Source: Lumnitzera littorea (taxonomy: Eukaryota > Streptophyta > Magnoliopsida > Myrtales > Combretaceae). Taken from it: DNA of 64,000 nucleotides. The notes below the pieces were generated by a model. That model was not told the origin of the DNA. It did no database searches and saw only the letters and a list, made by a program, of their open reading frames with translations. The stretch lies in NCBI GenBank assembly GCA_024138015.1, contig JAMXBB010000002.1:12219941-12283940 (forward strand), given 5' to 3'. The number at the start of each line of letters is the position of its first letter. The first letter of the stretch is position 1. The translations under genes and the position numbers were made by a program. Positions 11,119-21,917 of the stretch are shown here, in pieces.

Positions 11119-12443
11119 GCATTTGCTTGTCCTCAAGCAAATAAATCAAAACCAAACTTTCGGGATAAGAAACGCTAAACAAAATTCATCACTATTTAGG
11201 AAACCAATGAACAAATATACTCAACCCATAGAAAAGTAAGAAAATCATTCTCAACTAACTTGCAATAATAAAGTCAACCAATTTCATCTGACCATATTCG
11301 AATGCTCCAACAATACTTAATACTAGAGTTTACTAGTTAATTTATGAAAATCAAAGTTTACCCGAGTCATTTAACCAAGGATTCTTAAACTAAAAATTGG
11401 ATTTAACATCTCGCCAACCGAGAAAAAGTCATAAAAACTTTGTCCATTTGACTAAAGTGTATACAATTCTCTCTTCCATCTCACCAAGCACCATAATCTA
11501 AAACAAACACATTTTACATCCACTCATCCTCTGATCATCCCCTTAGTTCATGCTTTTGTTGAAAGGTCTTTTAAATTTACCTGATTTAAGCACAATTATG
11601 TTGGTAGAGGGAAAGAATCTCGCTTTTCTGACGGACCAAGACCGATCCATACCAACTTATTTCTTATATTGATAGCAGGAAAGAACCTTACTCTTTTGAT
11701 GGACCAAGACTGATCCATATCAATTTTTTCATTATAATTGGCATTGGGACTCAATCTCGCTCTTCTGACAAACCAAGATGAATCCTTACCAATTTTTCTA
11801 TTCATACACTTGTTATTACTTTTGACCTCCAATCATTGTGATTTTTCAAAGGTTTCTCAAAAGAAGAATTTCATTCGTTTGTTTGCTAAAAATTATAGGG
11901 CTCTTAAAAATTTTTAAGAGAAAGGTATACATAAAAGTAAATTTAAAAATAACCATGACTAACTCTCAACTAGTGATGTTGTTTCAATCTCAAGTCTTAA
12001 AGTCCTAAGCTAAATAACTCGTAACTTTGCCCTTTACAAATTTGACTAATTAATTCTAGTAAAGTATAATAAGATCAATAATGATCAAGATGACACAGTT
12101 GATTTGGCTTAATACCAGTTAATCACCTATTGCAAGTTAACTTAAAAATTAATTAGGTCAAATGTGAATAGTTGGTCTCCTAAATAGTAACAAATTCATA
12201 TATATCCCTTCCTTACAGTTAATAACGTACATCGTCCCCAACGTACGACTAAGAAAGCATAGCAATAAGAAATGAAACAAGAAAAAGCAGCATAGGGAAA
12301 AATGAACTATTTGAACTGAAAAGAAACTAATACTTCCCTGCCAGTCGAAAATTAGGGAAGAAGTTCAAAACGAAGAAGCATCATCATTATATATCTGAGT
12401 TCACAAGCCTTGGCCAACAAAAGACAACACAAAAAATTATGAA
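11119..12443. other. 3' untranslated region of the Athila-like fragment
   Basis: About 1.3 kb between the ORF stop and the polypurine tract. An imperfect repeated module occurs at about 11600-11830 (GACCAAGACTGATCCAT-like units, three copies about 70 bp apart). I see no other coding block. Confidence 0.55.
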
Positions 12444-13679
12444 CTAAGAAGAGGGATCGGAATCCGTCTCTTTATCCTCCTCATCAGATGGTGCCTCAGC
12501 CATCGTAGCATCATCGTCGTCGTCACTGCCCTCAACATCCTCTTCACTTCCTCCATCCTCTTCGTCCTCACTACCCTCATCATCCTCTTCCTCACTCTTA
12601 CTATCCTCTTTACGGGTAGCCGACTCTTTCATTTTGAGAAATTTTTCCATTTTGTCCTGGCGGATATGAAGTTTATCCACACTTTCTCTTATATAACGAA
12701 CCTCAAACAGCAACATATCAAATTTATCTTCAAAGCTGGCTGAAGACGTTTGGCCTCGAGATGTGCTACTGCGAGAGTGTCGACCTTGACGTCTTGTTGG
12801 TAAGAGGTTCATGAGTCGGAATGAATTGAGGTGCATAGGAGTGACTTGGTTAACCAAGGTAAGTGAGGGCCAAACGACAACCTTCGTCCGCATGGCCTGC
12901 ACGAGTAAGGTGATGTAGGGGCCACAATAAATATGACCTTTCTTCCGTATAGTGGTGGCTTGGTGGCTGAAAAGTTCAGCGATTTCGATGGTGAGATTAA
13001 TGGGATGTTTATGAATGACACTGTATAAATAGAGGCAATCCTTATTGGAAACCACCCCGGTGCTGAGGCCTCTACCAGTCAATGTATGCGAAAAGAGCCA
13101 GTGAAAAACCCGATATTCAGGCTTAACTAATTGAGAGGCCTTACTCCGTGCTGGATCATAGGCATCGCCAACAGTAATCTCATTCCAAAATGACTCGGCT
13201 GTGACTCCACGGGGAAAACGATACGAGAAACGTTGGAATTCTTCCGTCCATGTATATCTCTCTTCATATGGACCAAGATATCTGCCTAGTTGAGCGATGG
13301 TCATGTGGAATGGGTGGCTACTCAAAGTGAAATGTAATTTGCGTTTGGGGCCCATGCCCGTAGCACTCTCTTTATCAAGTTTGTAGGTACACAAAAACTC
13401 CAAGGTCAGCTCTTTATAAATTGGAGCTTCAAGAGATAAAAAACTCTCCCAAATGGTACCATCCAAGAGCTCCTTCATATCCAACCGAAGGGTCTCGCTG
13501 AAAGGCTTATTCTGAAGTAAATTATATCGTTGCACCTGGTAGTCTTCCTTAAATTGGAGCATTGGGTGCTCCATCGAGGGTAGAGTAGCTAGTGGTTCTA
13601 TTATTGCTCCTGATTGTGATGAAGAGGATGCTATAAATTTTGATTTCTGGCAAACGGTAAGCTTAGCGCGATTCGCCAT
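12444..13679 (-). CDS. Athila ORF1-type / putative plant transposon protein, intact
   Basis: 411 codons from ATG at 13679 (MANRAKLTVCQKSKF) with no stop or frameshift, the only long undamaged ORF in the window. An upstream in-frame ATG at 13721 exists. I prefer 13679 because TTGATTCTTTTCAG, a strong splice acceptor, ends 7 bases before it and would remove the earlier ATG. The central region (LGRYLGPYEERY, then YRVFHWLFSHTLTGRGLSTGVVSNKDCLYLYSVIH, then GPYITLLVQAM; split here only for reading) matches the pattern of plant retrotransposon ORF1 / putative plant transposon proteins. A short helical segment (residues 310-345) precedes a very acidic tail of Glu/Asp/Ser runs. Its role is not established; it lies 5' of the polypurine tract where env-like ORFs sit. 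Confidence 0.75.
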   Translation of the reverse strand: MANRAKLTVCQKSKFIASSSSQSGAIIEPLATLPSMEHPMLQFKEDYQVQRYNLLQNKPFSETLRLDMKELLDGTIWESFLSLEAPIYKELTLEFLCTYKLDKESATGMGPKRKLHFTLSSHPFHMTIAQLGRYLGPYEERYTWTEEFQRFSYRFPRGVTAESFWNEITVGDAYDPARSKASQLVKPEYRVFHWLFSHTLTGRGLSTGVVSNKDCLYLYSVIHKHPINLTIEIAELFSHQATTIRKKGHIYCGPYITLLVQAMRTKVVVWPSLTLVNQVTPMHLNSFRLMNLLPTRRQGRHSRSSTSRGQTSSASFEDKFDMLLFEVRYIRESVDKLHIRQDKMEKFLKMKESATRKEDSKSEEEDDEGSEDEEDGGSEEDVEGSDDDDDATMAEAPSDEEDKETDSDPSS

Positions 13680-14340
13680 TGAATACCTGAAAAGAATCAA
13701 TAAACCAAATAAAAAACGCACATCCTTATCGTACGTAGTTCAAGAAGGCAGAGGGAAATAAGAGTAATAGTGAAAAATGTTAACAAAATTCTCATTGGGG
13801 CATTTAAACAAACATGTGGAGTGCAGCTAGAAAACTAGTTGGTGGAAAAGAAATAACTTGCAAATACATCCAACTAATTCTGCAATAGACTTACTACACT
13901 ATAATTAGCTTAAAACACAGGCGTCCCAACATATAAAAGACGCTAAATGACCTAAAATTGTTTTCCCATATTGCTAACCCTAACTAGCATAAATGAATAA
14001 GGATTAGCAAAGTAGCCAACAAAATTCGAAATTTGAGAGAGAGCACAATGAATAACTAACTAGATGAGGCATCATAAAGGCATATAAGATCAAGAAATAC
14101 AAGGCAATGGTGCATGGCGTTTATGAAATAACAAAATAAATGTACAGACTAAGTGTAAGAACCAGTGCACACAAGAGCAAAATTTCAAGTAGCCAAACTG
14201 CCGAAACTAGAGGAAGATAGAGCAAAATCAATAAGGAAACTTACTTAGATCAGGATTCGGAATGCAAGAATTATGGAGAGAAGAGGGAGAATATGAGAGA
14301 GATATGTTGGATTGTGAGTGTGTGAGAGAGTGTCTTTATT
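13680..14340 (-). other. Leader region upstream of the intact ORF
   Basis: On the minus strand, a pyrimidine-rich leader (CTCTCTC words, 14340-14260) is followed by ATCTAAGTAAGTTTCC near 14245, a good splice donor, about 550 bases of AT-rich intron-like DNA, and the acceptor just before the ORF. A TTTAAAATAAAG word near 14340 could be a weak TATA. This looks like a spliced 5' leader. No coding is seen. Confidence 0.55.
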
Positions 14341-15212
14341 TTAAATAAACCGAGTGTGTGCAGGTTTATTAATTAGTTATTTTATTTATTTATTTATTAT
14401 TTTTCCTTATTAATTTATTTTTTTCTATTTAAGTGCAGGTTTTTTTATTTATTAATTATTTTCTTGCAAATTTTTGGTTAAATTAGGCTTTTTTAAAAAA
14501 TCATTTTTTACTAAAAAATACATGTTTTAACAGTTAGTGACTTTTAAAAAATAAAAATAAATTAAATTTAGTTAGTTAGGGTTTTGTTTTATTTAATTCG
14601 AAAAAATTAGGTTTTTTTTTAGGTCTGTTTTCTTAAAATAATAAATTAATAAAAACATAAATCTGGCTTGATTTTCAATATAAAAATGACCCACTCACTA
14701 AATATTTTATAAAAAAAGAACTACGGTCGGTTTGATCCGAATTAATGGGTATGTAGGTACATTCGAGGTAACCGTTAAAAAATAAAAAAAAATTCCCCTT
14801 TTTAGAAATTAGTAATAAAAAAATAATTAAAAAAATCATTTTTAGTTACTTTTGCCTATTTAGGTATATTTTTAATATTTTTTGAAAAATTATAAAAATA
14901 AAAGCCCATCAATTTCTTTTAATTTTCACATGGTGTCTTAGTCTTAATAAGTTAGCTTTCGAACCCGGTTTTCTTTGGTTTATTTTCTCTAAAAATTATT
15001 TTCTTAGAAAATCCACAGACTAGTAGTCAAATTAGGGTTTTCCCAACCGAAAATCCTAATTTTATTTTTATCGTTTGAATCGGTTGGTGACTCCTTTTTT
15101 TTTTAAAAAAAAAAAAACATTTTATTTTCCTTAGTTTAATGTTGGGTGATTTATATTAAGCGAGTTGGGTATGATATAAGTTAAATTAAGGAAATCGAAA
15201 TAAGGCTTAACA

Positions 15213-15740
15213 CTTGCCAATGCCTCAGCTTTCACCTACTTAGTGAAATAATCCACAACAACAATGACGAATTGTTATTGGGCTGTAAACTTGGGAAACG
15301 TTTGAGTATGTCCAACCTTCATTACGCAAAGGGCCAGGGATTGGTGGGGATGCACAATTCAATAAGAGGCGCATAACTTAGTGCCTCGTGTTTTTGAGAT
15401 TGTAAATACTGCTAAACAGAAGTTTTTGCATCATCCTTCCTTGTTGGCCAATAATAGCCAAGTCATAGCACATGGACATACAATGTTTAACCCTTCACAT
15501 GGTTACTGCAGACATCGTAGTATAGTTTGGATAATACTTATTATGTATCTTTCGAAGGGAGGCATCGAAGGTAAGGTTGGGAAATGTTGTGTTTATACAA
15601 TTGATTATCTATCAATGTATAATTTGCGTCTTAATTGATCATCCTTCGAGCCTATTTTTTATCATTAAGGAGAATTCCATCCTTCAGATAATCTATGATT
15701 AGGTCCATCCAAAACCTTTCCTTTAAGTAGGGAGCTAGTT
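15213..15740 (-). pseudogene. Integrase pseudogene, N-terminal part
   Basis: Downstream of RNase H, the minus strand shows a degenerate zinc-binding region (MGYY followed by a stop and PTRKDDAKT) and, after a frameshift near 15300, the start of the catalytic core with the VVDYFTK pattern. The core is cut at 15212 by solo LTR B and resumes at 9103. The repeated CTTGC (9099-9103, 15213-15217) proves a single target. Integrase would insert the cDNA into the genome. Confidence 0.78.
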
Positions 15741-15747
15741 CATAGCT

Positions 15748-16690
15748 TCACCGAACAATTTGTAAGCTTTTATTAAGGAGGAGCTCAACAAAGAGCTTGT
15801 CGTTTAAGTCGAGGAGTGCCATGCTGGCCAACTTTGACAATTTTTCAGTTGTAATGTTCTTGAGCTTCGATATTTTCTGGATTAAAAATGATTGAAACTC
15901 TTCTATGAGTATTTGTACTATTAATAAATATTTGCTCATTACTTCCTCTTTTCCCGCATAACTCCCCTTAACTTGATTCATAACAAGTTGCGAGTCAGAA
16001 AAAACTTCAATCTTCTCAGTGCCAACTTCCTTTACCAATCTAAGTTTAACTATTAAGGCCTCATATTTGGCTTCATTGTTGCTGGATGAAAATCTAAACC
16101 TTAAAGCATAATTGACCTTAACATTGTAGGGTCCTTGCAGAATAAGATCCATACCAATTCTTTCCTTAGTCGAAGAACCATCAACATATAAATTCCATAT
16201 TAGCTTCTCGGTAATCTCTATATTGTCCTCTTTGCCAGTATATTCAGCCAGAAAATTTGCCAATACTTGAGCTTTTAATGCTGTTCTGGATTTCTATTGT
16301 ATATCGTAGACACTTAGCTCCAAGGTATACTTCCTTGCCTAAAGAACTACTATCAATACAAACTTCTCAATTTTTGTATATCGATGTTGTAGTCCTTGTA
16401 AAACGTGACTCATATAATAACTTGGCTGATGCTTCTTGCTTTTGATTCGAACCAAGACAAAGGATAGTGTTCAGCTGCTAACTGATAAATATAAATATAA
16501 ATTATCTTCTGAAATGGGTGTCGAGAGTATTGATGGCGATGCGAAAAGCTCTTTCAGTTCATCGAATGCTCTTTCACACTCATCAGTCCACTTAAAATCT
16601 TTCGAACTCTTTAAAATTTTAAAGAATTTCGCACACTTGTTCGTACTACTAGACACAAATCTGTTAAGGGCAGCCATTCGCCCAGTCAAC
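15748..16690 (-). pseudogene. RNase H region pseudogene with second (Tat-type) RNase H
   Basis: First comes a stretch with MTGRMAALNRFVSSS and FKWTDECERAFDELK, the end of RT and start of the normal Ty3 RNase H (16471-16689). A second, well preserved frame of 171 codons follows (16263-15748). It starts ANFLAEYTG and contains LYVDGSS, NNEAKYEAL and FSDSQLVMNQVKG, the D, E and D catalytic blocks of an RNase HI fold. A duplicated RNase H of this kind directly before integrase is a recognised mark of the Tat lineage. Stops separate the two domains. Confidence 0.85.
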
Positions 16691-16699
16691 TCCTAACCT

Positions 16700-17312
16700 T
16701 CCTTGATCATGCAAGGAGACTCATGTTTCTAATTGCATCAATTTTTCTTGGATTTATTTTCAATACCATGCTAGGTGACCATATATCCTAAAAACTTTCT
16801 TAAGATTACACCAAAACACATTTCCGTAGATTTAGCTTTATATTGTATTTTTTGAGAGCGTTGAATGTCTCTTCAAGGTCAGCAAGAAGTCAGCTTTTTG
16901 ACGTGCTTTTCACTATTATGTCATCAACATATACCTTGACATTATGTTGAATTTTAGGGCTTAAACATTTTGGTGATAAGGCACTAATAAGTCACACTAG
17001 CATTTTTTAGCCCGAAAGGCATCACTGTATAACAATAGGTCTCAAAGTTGGTGATGAATGATGTGTGAATCTCATCCTTCTTGTCCATTTTGATTGGATT
17101 ATAGCCAAAAAACACATCCATAAAGGATAACAAGACATGTCCAACAATCGAATTAACCAATTGGTCTATTTTTTGCAAAGGAAAACAATTTTTAGGATAG
17201 GCCTTGTTCAAATTTGTAAAGTCTATGCACATTTGCCATTTGCTGTTAGACTTCTTGACTAACACACAATTGACCAGCTAAGTCAAATAAAGCTCTTCCC
17301 TAAAGAACTCCA
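16700..17312 (-). pseudogene. Reverse transcriptase pseudogene, main part
   Basis: The minus strand reads VLVKKSNSKWQMCIDFTNLNK (fingers), a palm block with SFMDVFFGYNPI, and VMPFGLKNASVTY, followed after stops by YVDD at 16920-16931. YVDD supplies the catalytic aspartates. Conserved blocks are in the right order and spacing for Ty3/Gypsy RT, with several stops and a frameshift. The enzyme would copy the element's RNA into cDNA. It continues into the RT thumb and RNase H at 16690 and below. Confidence 0.88.
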
Positions 17313-17863
17313 TTTAGACACCTCATTTTTGCTGTTTTATTTTAGTATTTTTACTGAGCCAGGTTAAAGAAAAAAGAAAAAAGAAAAATAATAAATAAAA
17401 AAAAGAAAAATAATAATATAATAAAAAAGCAAAAATTGAAAAATAAAATATCAAGTCGTATCGAACCTAGTCGTATCCAGTCGAGTTAAGTCGTTTATGG
17501 ACGAATCAAATAATGGTGTAAATTTAATTTACTAAATTCTAAGTCGTTAAAAGGATCGAGCTTCATTGAAATATTTTTTAGTTCAGTTTGATATAAAGTG
17601 GATTTTTTTATCTAACTTATATTGGGCTAAAATAAACTTAAGATTTATTAAGTGGGTTTTTTGGCTAAATCAAGTTGGATTAAGTTGGGCTCGAAAAATA
17701 AAAAGTCCAAATTAAAGTAGGGTTTCCAAAAACTAGGTCAAATCTTCAAAGAATTTAAATTGTATCTTCCATATTTAATATTCGTTATTGTATCTGTCAT
17801 ATCTAGGGTTTGTTGAGATCGAATCTATATCTAAAAAGATATGAAAGATTCGGTTGTGTGGCT

Positions 17864-17873
17864 TATAAATAAG
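17864..17873 (+). promoter_or_regulatory. TATA box of solo LTR C
   Basis: TATAAATAAG, about 550 bp into the LTR, just before the C/A-rich segment. It sets the LTR's orientation as plus, opposite to the Tat element it interrupts. Confidence 0.5.
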
Positions 17874-17889
17874 AATTCGACAGTGAAGT

Positions 17890-18520
17890 TCCATATGCTA
17901 CTCAGTCCCCCACATGCTAGCCTATACATTCATTACTCGCCTATGCCCTATCACTACATACAAATACAATCCGCTTATAATAAACACTGACATGCTCACA
18001 AGAACTTGTTGATTTGATCATTGCACACACATTCACTCCCTTACCCACTACACATACAAAACGAAACACTAAACTAACCGTCTCATATACTGACATGAGA
18101 CTCACTATACTCCAATCACGCATGACAGTACATTGCACTCTACATGCTGACACAGCTGCACAATGCCCCTATCACTCACACACACCACTGATCATTCATT
18201 CTCTCACACACAGCACTCACCAACGTCCCTATCACCCACATACGGACACGTTAACACTCAACCACTGCACTAATCAAATCCTACACATACTTACAAGATT
18301 TACAAGCACATGTCCCTGACACTTGATTTCATACACGCCATACATTTACATAGCTCACACATGAACACGGTCACTCAATCGCACACGCACCACGTAGCCC
18401 ACTTTACAATCAAATTTCATTGCTACATACATACAATCAGTACACGCACCGGACACGTAATGTAGTCTAAACGATCACAACACAACTAATATGAACATGT
18501 TGTCACGTGCGACTCGATCT
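17890..18520 (+). repeat. C/A-rich low-complexity part of LTR C
   Basis: 630 bp rich in CACA, ACTCAC and CATAC words. It lies where the transcribed start of the LTR would be and matches 9490-9819 of LTR B in place and composition, though not closely in sequence. The two open frames within are composition artefacts. Confidence 0.65.
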
Positions 18521-19489
18521 GCTTAGGTAATAAAAAAATATTATTATTATTTTTAATTATTCATTTTATTTTTTTATTTAATTATTTTTAGTAATTAATT
18601 TTTTTAGTGCAAGTTTTTTATATTTTTTATATTGTCATATCGTTTGTTATATTTGAATTTTTTTTTATCAATTTAAGTTAAATTGCATTTTTTAGCTGAA
18701 AATTGTATTTTTGAAAAATAGTGTATCTTTTCTCTGATATATGTATGTTAGCATATCTTGCATATAAGATTTAGGAAAGATATTTTCTTTTAGACATAAT
18801 GATTTTTTTTAATAACAAATAAAAATCTTAACCGGAATTTTCAAAAAGATTTAGTTAATTAGGTTTTTTTAAAAAAAAATTGATTCATAAAATTAGATCT
18901 TTTAAGTTTTTTTAAAATAATAAATAATTAAATATACGTAAATCTGACTCAATTTTCAAGTTAAAAAAAATCCATCAACTAAGTCTTTTCTAAATAGAAC
19001 TACGTTATTTGATCCCGACTAACAGATATGTAGGCATTTTTGAGACAACCGTATAAAAATAAAAAAAATTTCTTTTTCTTAAAAAATTAGTAATAAAAAA
19101 TTCATTTTTGTTATATTTTGTATATTTGTATATAGTTTAGTATTTTTAGGAAAAAAATTATAAAAATAAAGCCCGTTATTTTTTTAAATTTTTACATAGC
19201 GACTTAATCTTAATAGGTTAGCTCCCGAACTTAGTTCTTAATGTTAATTTTCTAAAATTAATTTTTAAAGAAAATACGTAGATCAATGACCAAATTAAGG
19301 TTTTCCCACTTAAAAACCTTAATTTCATTTTTTACTAGTTTAACTAGTTAGTGAATCAAATTTTTCTAAATATTTTTTAAAACATTTTTTAAGAAAAATA
19401 TTTTTCCTTAATTTAATGTTAAGTAATTTATATTGAATGGGCTAAGCTTAATATAGATTAAATTAAGAAAAACAAAATAAGGCTTGACA

Positions 19490-19700
19490 CCTCGTCTTGA
19501 GCAGCTTTTAGACTTCTTCTTCTATAGTCGTCTACTATTTAGGAGCGAAATGCCTTTTTGTTTGTTGAATGACTTTCACATTAGGATCAATCTGAAGTTT
19601 GTGTTATGACATCTATGGGAATACCCGGCATATCCAAGAGAGACCATGCTAAGATATAAGCATTATCTTATAAGAAATTAATCGAGCTCGGGTAGATGTT
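19490..19700 (-). pseudogene. Reverse transcriptase pseudogene, N-terminal part
   Basis: The minus strand reads VKVIQQTKRHFAP, then two stops, then TTIEEEV and KLLKTR. This is the standard region just before the Ty3/Gypsy RT fingers. The text breaks off at the edge of solo LTR C and resumes at 17312 with FFREELYLT. The two pieces are one domain cut by the insertion. Further up (to about 19885) weaker, unassigned coding traces link to the protease. Confidence 0.75.
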
Positions 19701-20015
19701 TGTCGGCAATGGTTTCCCTATCTTGGTAATCCTCCCTAGTCCATTCCCCAGTGGAATCTCTTTCGTCTCTTCCTCGACATTTTTTAGGCCGATTGATTTT
19801 TGTTCTAGGCAAGTTTTGACTTGAAAAATTTCTTCTTAACGTAACGCCCTTATATAAAGGGATCTTGCTAGTTGTTGGTCCCATTTACATACACCAACTC
19901 TAGTAGAAGTAGGGAACTTAGCTTTGAGATGGGCAGTGAAAGGGAACATGCCAATAAATGCTAACATAGCTGACCTATGATTATATTGTATAGGGACCAA
20001 CACTTGACTATGAAG

Positions 20016-20480
20016 AAATCTATCTTGTCTTCCGTAGTATGTTCATTGTCTCTAATCTAGATTGTGAGAGAGATTACTCCATTGACCCGGATGGTTAATT
20101 ATTAAAAGCATATAGATTATAGTCATAAGTTCTTAATTGCACCTTGAGTTTCGGCCTCATCTGATCAAAAGCATACTGAAAAATGACGTATGTCGAACTT
20201 CCGGTGTCAATCAAAATCTTTTTTACCTTTAAGTTGACAATTCTCACATTAATTACTAATGCATTATCATGGAGTCTTTAAACACCTTCAAAATTCTCTT
20301 CTGAGAAAGATATTGAATTGTCTACCTTGACCTTCTTGCCTTGCACATTACAAACATAATGTATGGCATCAGTTGAGCCCAAAGAGCTAAACCGGCCTAT
20401 GGGGGAAGGTCTATTGACAATAATATTTATTACATCATTCAGTGCTCTGCTACTGCTTCTGTCTTTCATATCTTTTGTGG
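20016..20480 (-). pseudogene. Retropepsin (protease) pseudogene of the Tat element
   Basis: On the minus strand, a linker (MKDRSSSRALNDVINIIV...) is followed by LKVKKILIDTGSSTYVIF. The DTGSS active-site triad of a retropepsin lies at 20194-20208. The flanks (hydrophobic strand before, DQMRPKLKVQLRTYDYNLYAF after) fit plant Ty3/Gypsy protease. The frame stops shortly afterwards (TAA after YAFNN). The enzyme would cleave the gag-pol polyprotein. It lies between gag and RT as expected. Confidence 0.78.
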
Positions 20481-20816
20481 CTTGGGTAAGCCACGTGACA
20501 TTCTCCTGCTCATTATGTCTCCTTTGAGTCGGTCATTCTATGTTTTTTACATTGTGTGCAAGAAACTTGCTTTGATACTCTTGCTAGATTGCATCCTCGA
20601 TCGCATTTTTCAGTTGGATATACTTGTCGGTATTATGACCTCCATCATAGTGAAAATCGCAGTACTTATTCAAATTTTGTCTTGAAGGATTTCCTCTCAT
20701 CCTTTCTGCCTACTACAATACACTTCTTGGTCTATACACCTCCATTAATATATCCGCAATCGTATGATTGAGTGGTATATGAACGGAATATGTAGGGACG
20801 TGTGGCCTCTTTTTTT

Positions 20817-21884
20817 TTAAAATTTTAGAATAATGATTGTTGTTTGCTTCAAGTCAATCTTTTGTACTCTTCTTCTTGTCACCTTTCTAGACTCCTTTAC
20901 CTTAATCAACCTCTTAACGAGCCTTAATGTTGTCTTCCTAGCAAATGTGAGATGTGGCTTTGGCTTTGGCTTTGGCTTTAAACTCAACAAATGTCTCGAC
21001 TTGTTTTTGGCGAGAGACTTAAAAGAGTCTCTATGGGGTTTAACACCATCGATAACTACATTGAGAGCAACGCTCATATCCAGCTTTGGGATCAACACCA
21101 TCTCGACCATAAACCTGGCCAGATAGTCCGTAATAGATTCGTCGGATCTTTGCTTTATCATGTTAAGGATGAAAGAATCCTTAATAGGAAGCTCGTTTGT
21201 AAGGAAGTGTTGGAGAAACACTTATGCTAAATCTTCAAAACATGAGATTGTATTCGGCTTCAGATGTTTGAACCATGTACTAGCCGCTTTCCTCAATATT
21301 GAGGGAAAACCTTGACAAGCCAAGGTATCACTCAAGCCGTACAACTTAGCTGAGGTGCGCTAGTACTCAAGATGATCTTTAGGATCCTTTGTTCCATCAT
21401 AAGTTTTAAATTGTGGTAGCTTAATGTGCTATGGTATAACTTCGTTCAAAATCTCGAAGACAAAGGGGCTCCTTTTTATTTGGAATTGTTTACTTATCGT
21501 AGCAAGGGTGCTAACATGCGAGCATTTGGCATGGTATGCTTAATGTGGTTGTTTTCCCTTGTCATTTTTCTTAAGAGTAGGGGCTGCAGGTCCCTATGTA
21601 ACTCCAACTTGCTTTTTCAGTAATTCGGGAGAATAGATTGAGTCTCTACTATTCTTGGCATTATTATCACTGTATTCTTGGTTTTCATCTAGGTGGATAT
21701 TTCTGTAGAGAAGGTTAAGGATCTCATCATGTTTTTTGTTGAGTTCCTGGTTTTCCTTAGCTAAGTCGAGGCAAAGTTGCTCTAACTTGGTGAAAAGCTG
21801 TTCATCGGTTTACCTACTTCCTTTTGCTTGGTATTTGGGTGAAGAACTAGCACCTGGACTTTTGTTCATTCTCGTCCTTGCCAT
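20817..21884 (-). pseudogene. gag pseudogene of the Tat element
   Basis: Starting at an ATG at 21884 (MARTRMNKSPGASSS) just after the LTR, one frame runs for about 355 codons down to 20817 without any indel. It is broken only by six stops (TAA/TAG). Each is explained by one transition from CAA, CAG or TGG; one sits where LEY-stop-RTSAKLYGLSD is seen, a usual Trp position. The middle (LPQFKTYDGTKDPKDHLEY to SITDYLARF) is the conserved plant Ty3/Gypsy capsid domain (retrotrans_gag). The C-terminal part is Lys-rich with a KPKPKPKP run, and I see no clear zinc knuckle. Gag would form the virus-like particle that packages the element's RNA. Deamination of methylated cytosines, not indels, seems to have inactivated it. 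Confidence 0.85.
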
Positions 21885-21917
21885 GTGGGTGTATAATGAA
21901 AAACAATTAGCACCAAA

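Larger units (their letters stand above)
9820..14340 (-). mobile_element. Athila-like LTR retrotransposon fragment inside LTR B
   Basis: A complete 3' LTR (9820-11101) is preceded on the minus strand by a purine-rich tract and, further up, by a spliced-leader-type ORF (12444-13679). No gag-pol coding and no 5' LTR remain, and the right border (about 14340) merges with LTR B without a matching target copy (left flank TCTAC). So the element lost its 5' part by deletion, or it was a reduced non-autonomous copy. The right edge is uncertain by some tens of bases. Confidence 0.7.
9104..15212 (+). mobile_element. Solo LTR B, inserted in integrase and itself interrupted
   Basis: It starts TGTAAACACTTCATTTTTGCC and ends AAGGCTTAACA, flanked by an exact 5 bp target-site duplication CTTGC (9099-9103, 15213-15217). 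Its two halves (9104-9819 and about 14340-15212) align in order with the ends of solo LTR C: A-rich start, CAC-rich middle, AACTACG...ATGTAGGTA motif, terminal GGCTTRACA. No internal retrotransposon domain of its own is present, so it is one LTR left by recombination. An Athila-like fragment splits it. Orientation is opposite to the host element. Confidence 0.85.
17313..19489 (+). mobile_element. Solo LTR C, inserted in reverse transcriptase
   Basis: 2177 bp. It begins TTTAGACACCTCATTTTTGC (TG changed to TT) and ends AAGGCTTGACA. RT text stops at 19490 and resumes at 17312, which fixes the borders. Flanking 5-mers (CTCCA and CCTCG) no longer match well. It is collinear with LTR B, but with its C/A-rich centre complete (17890-18520) and TATAAATAAG at 17864-17873 in plus orientation. 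No coding is present. Confidence 0.82.

Noticed and set aside
18014..18319. 101-codon Thr/His-rich frame
   Set aside because: Same cause in LTR C.
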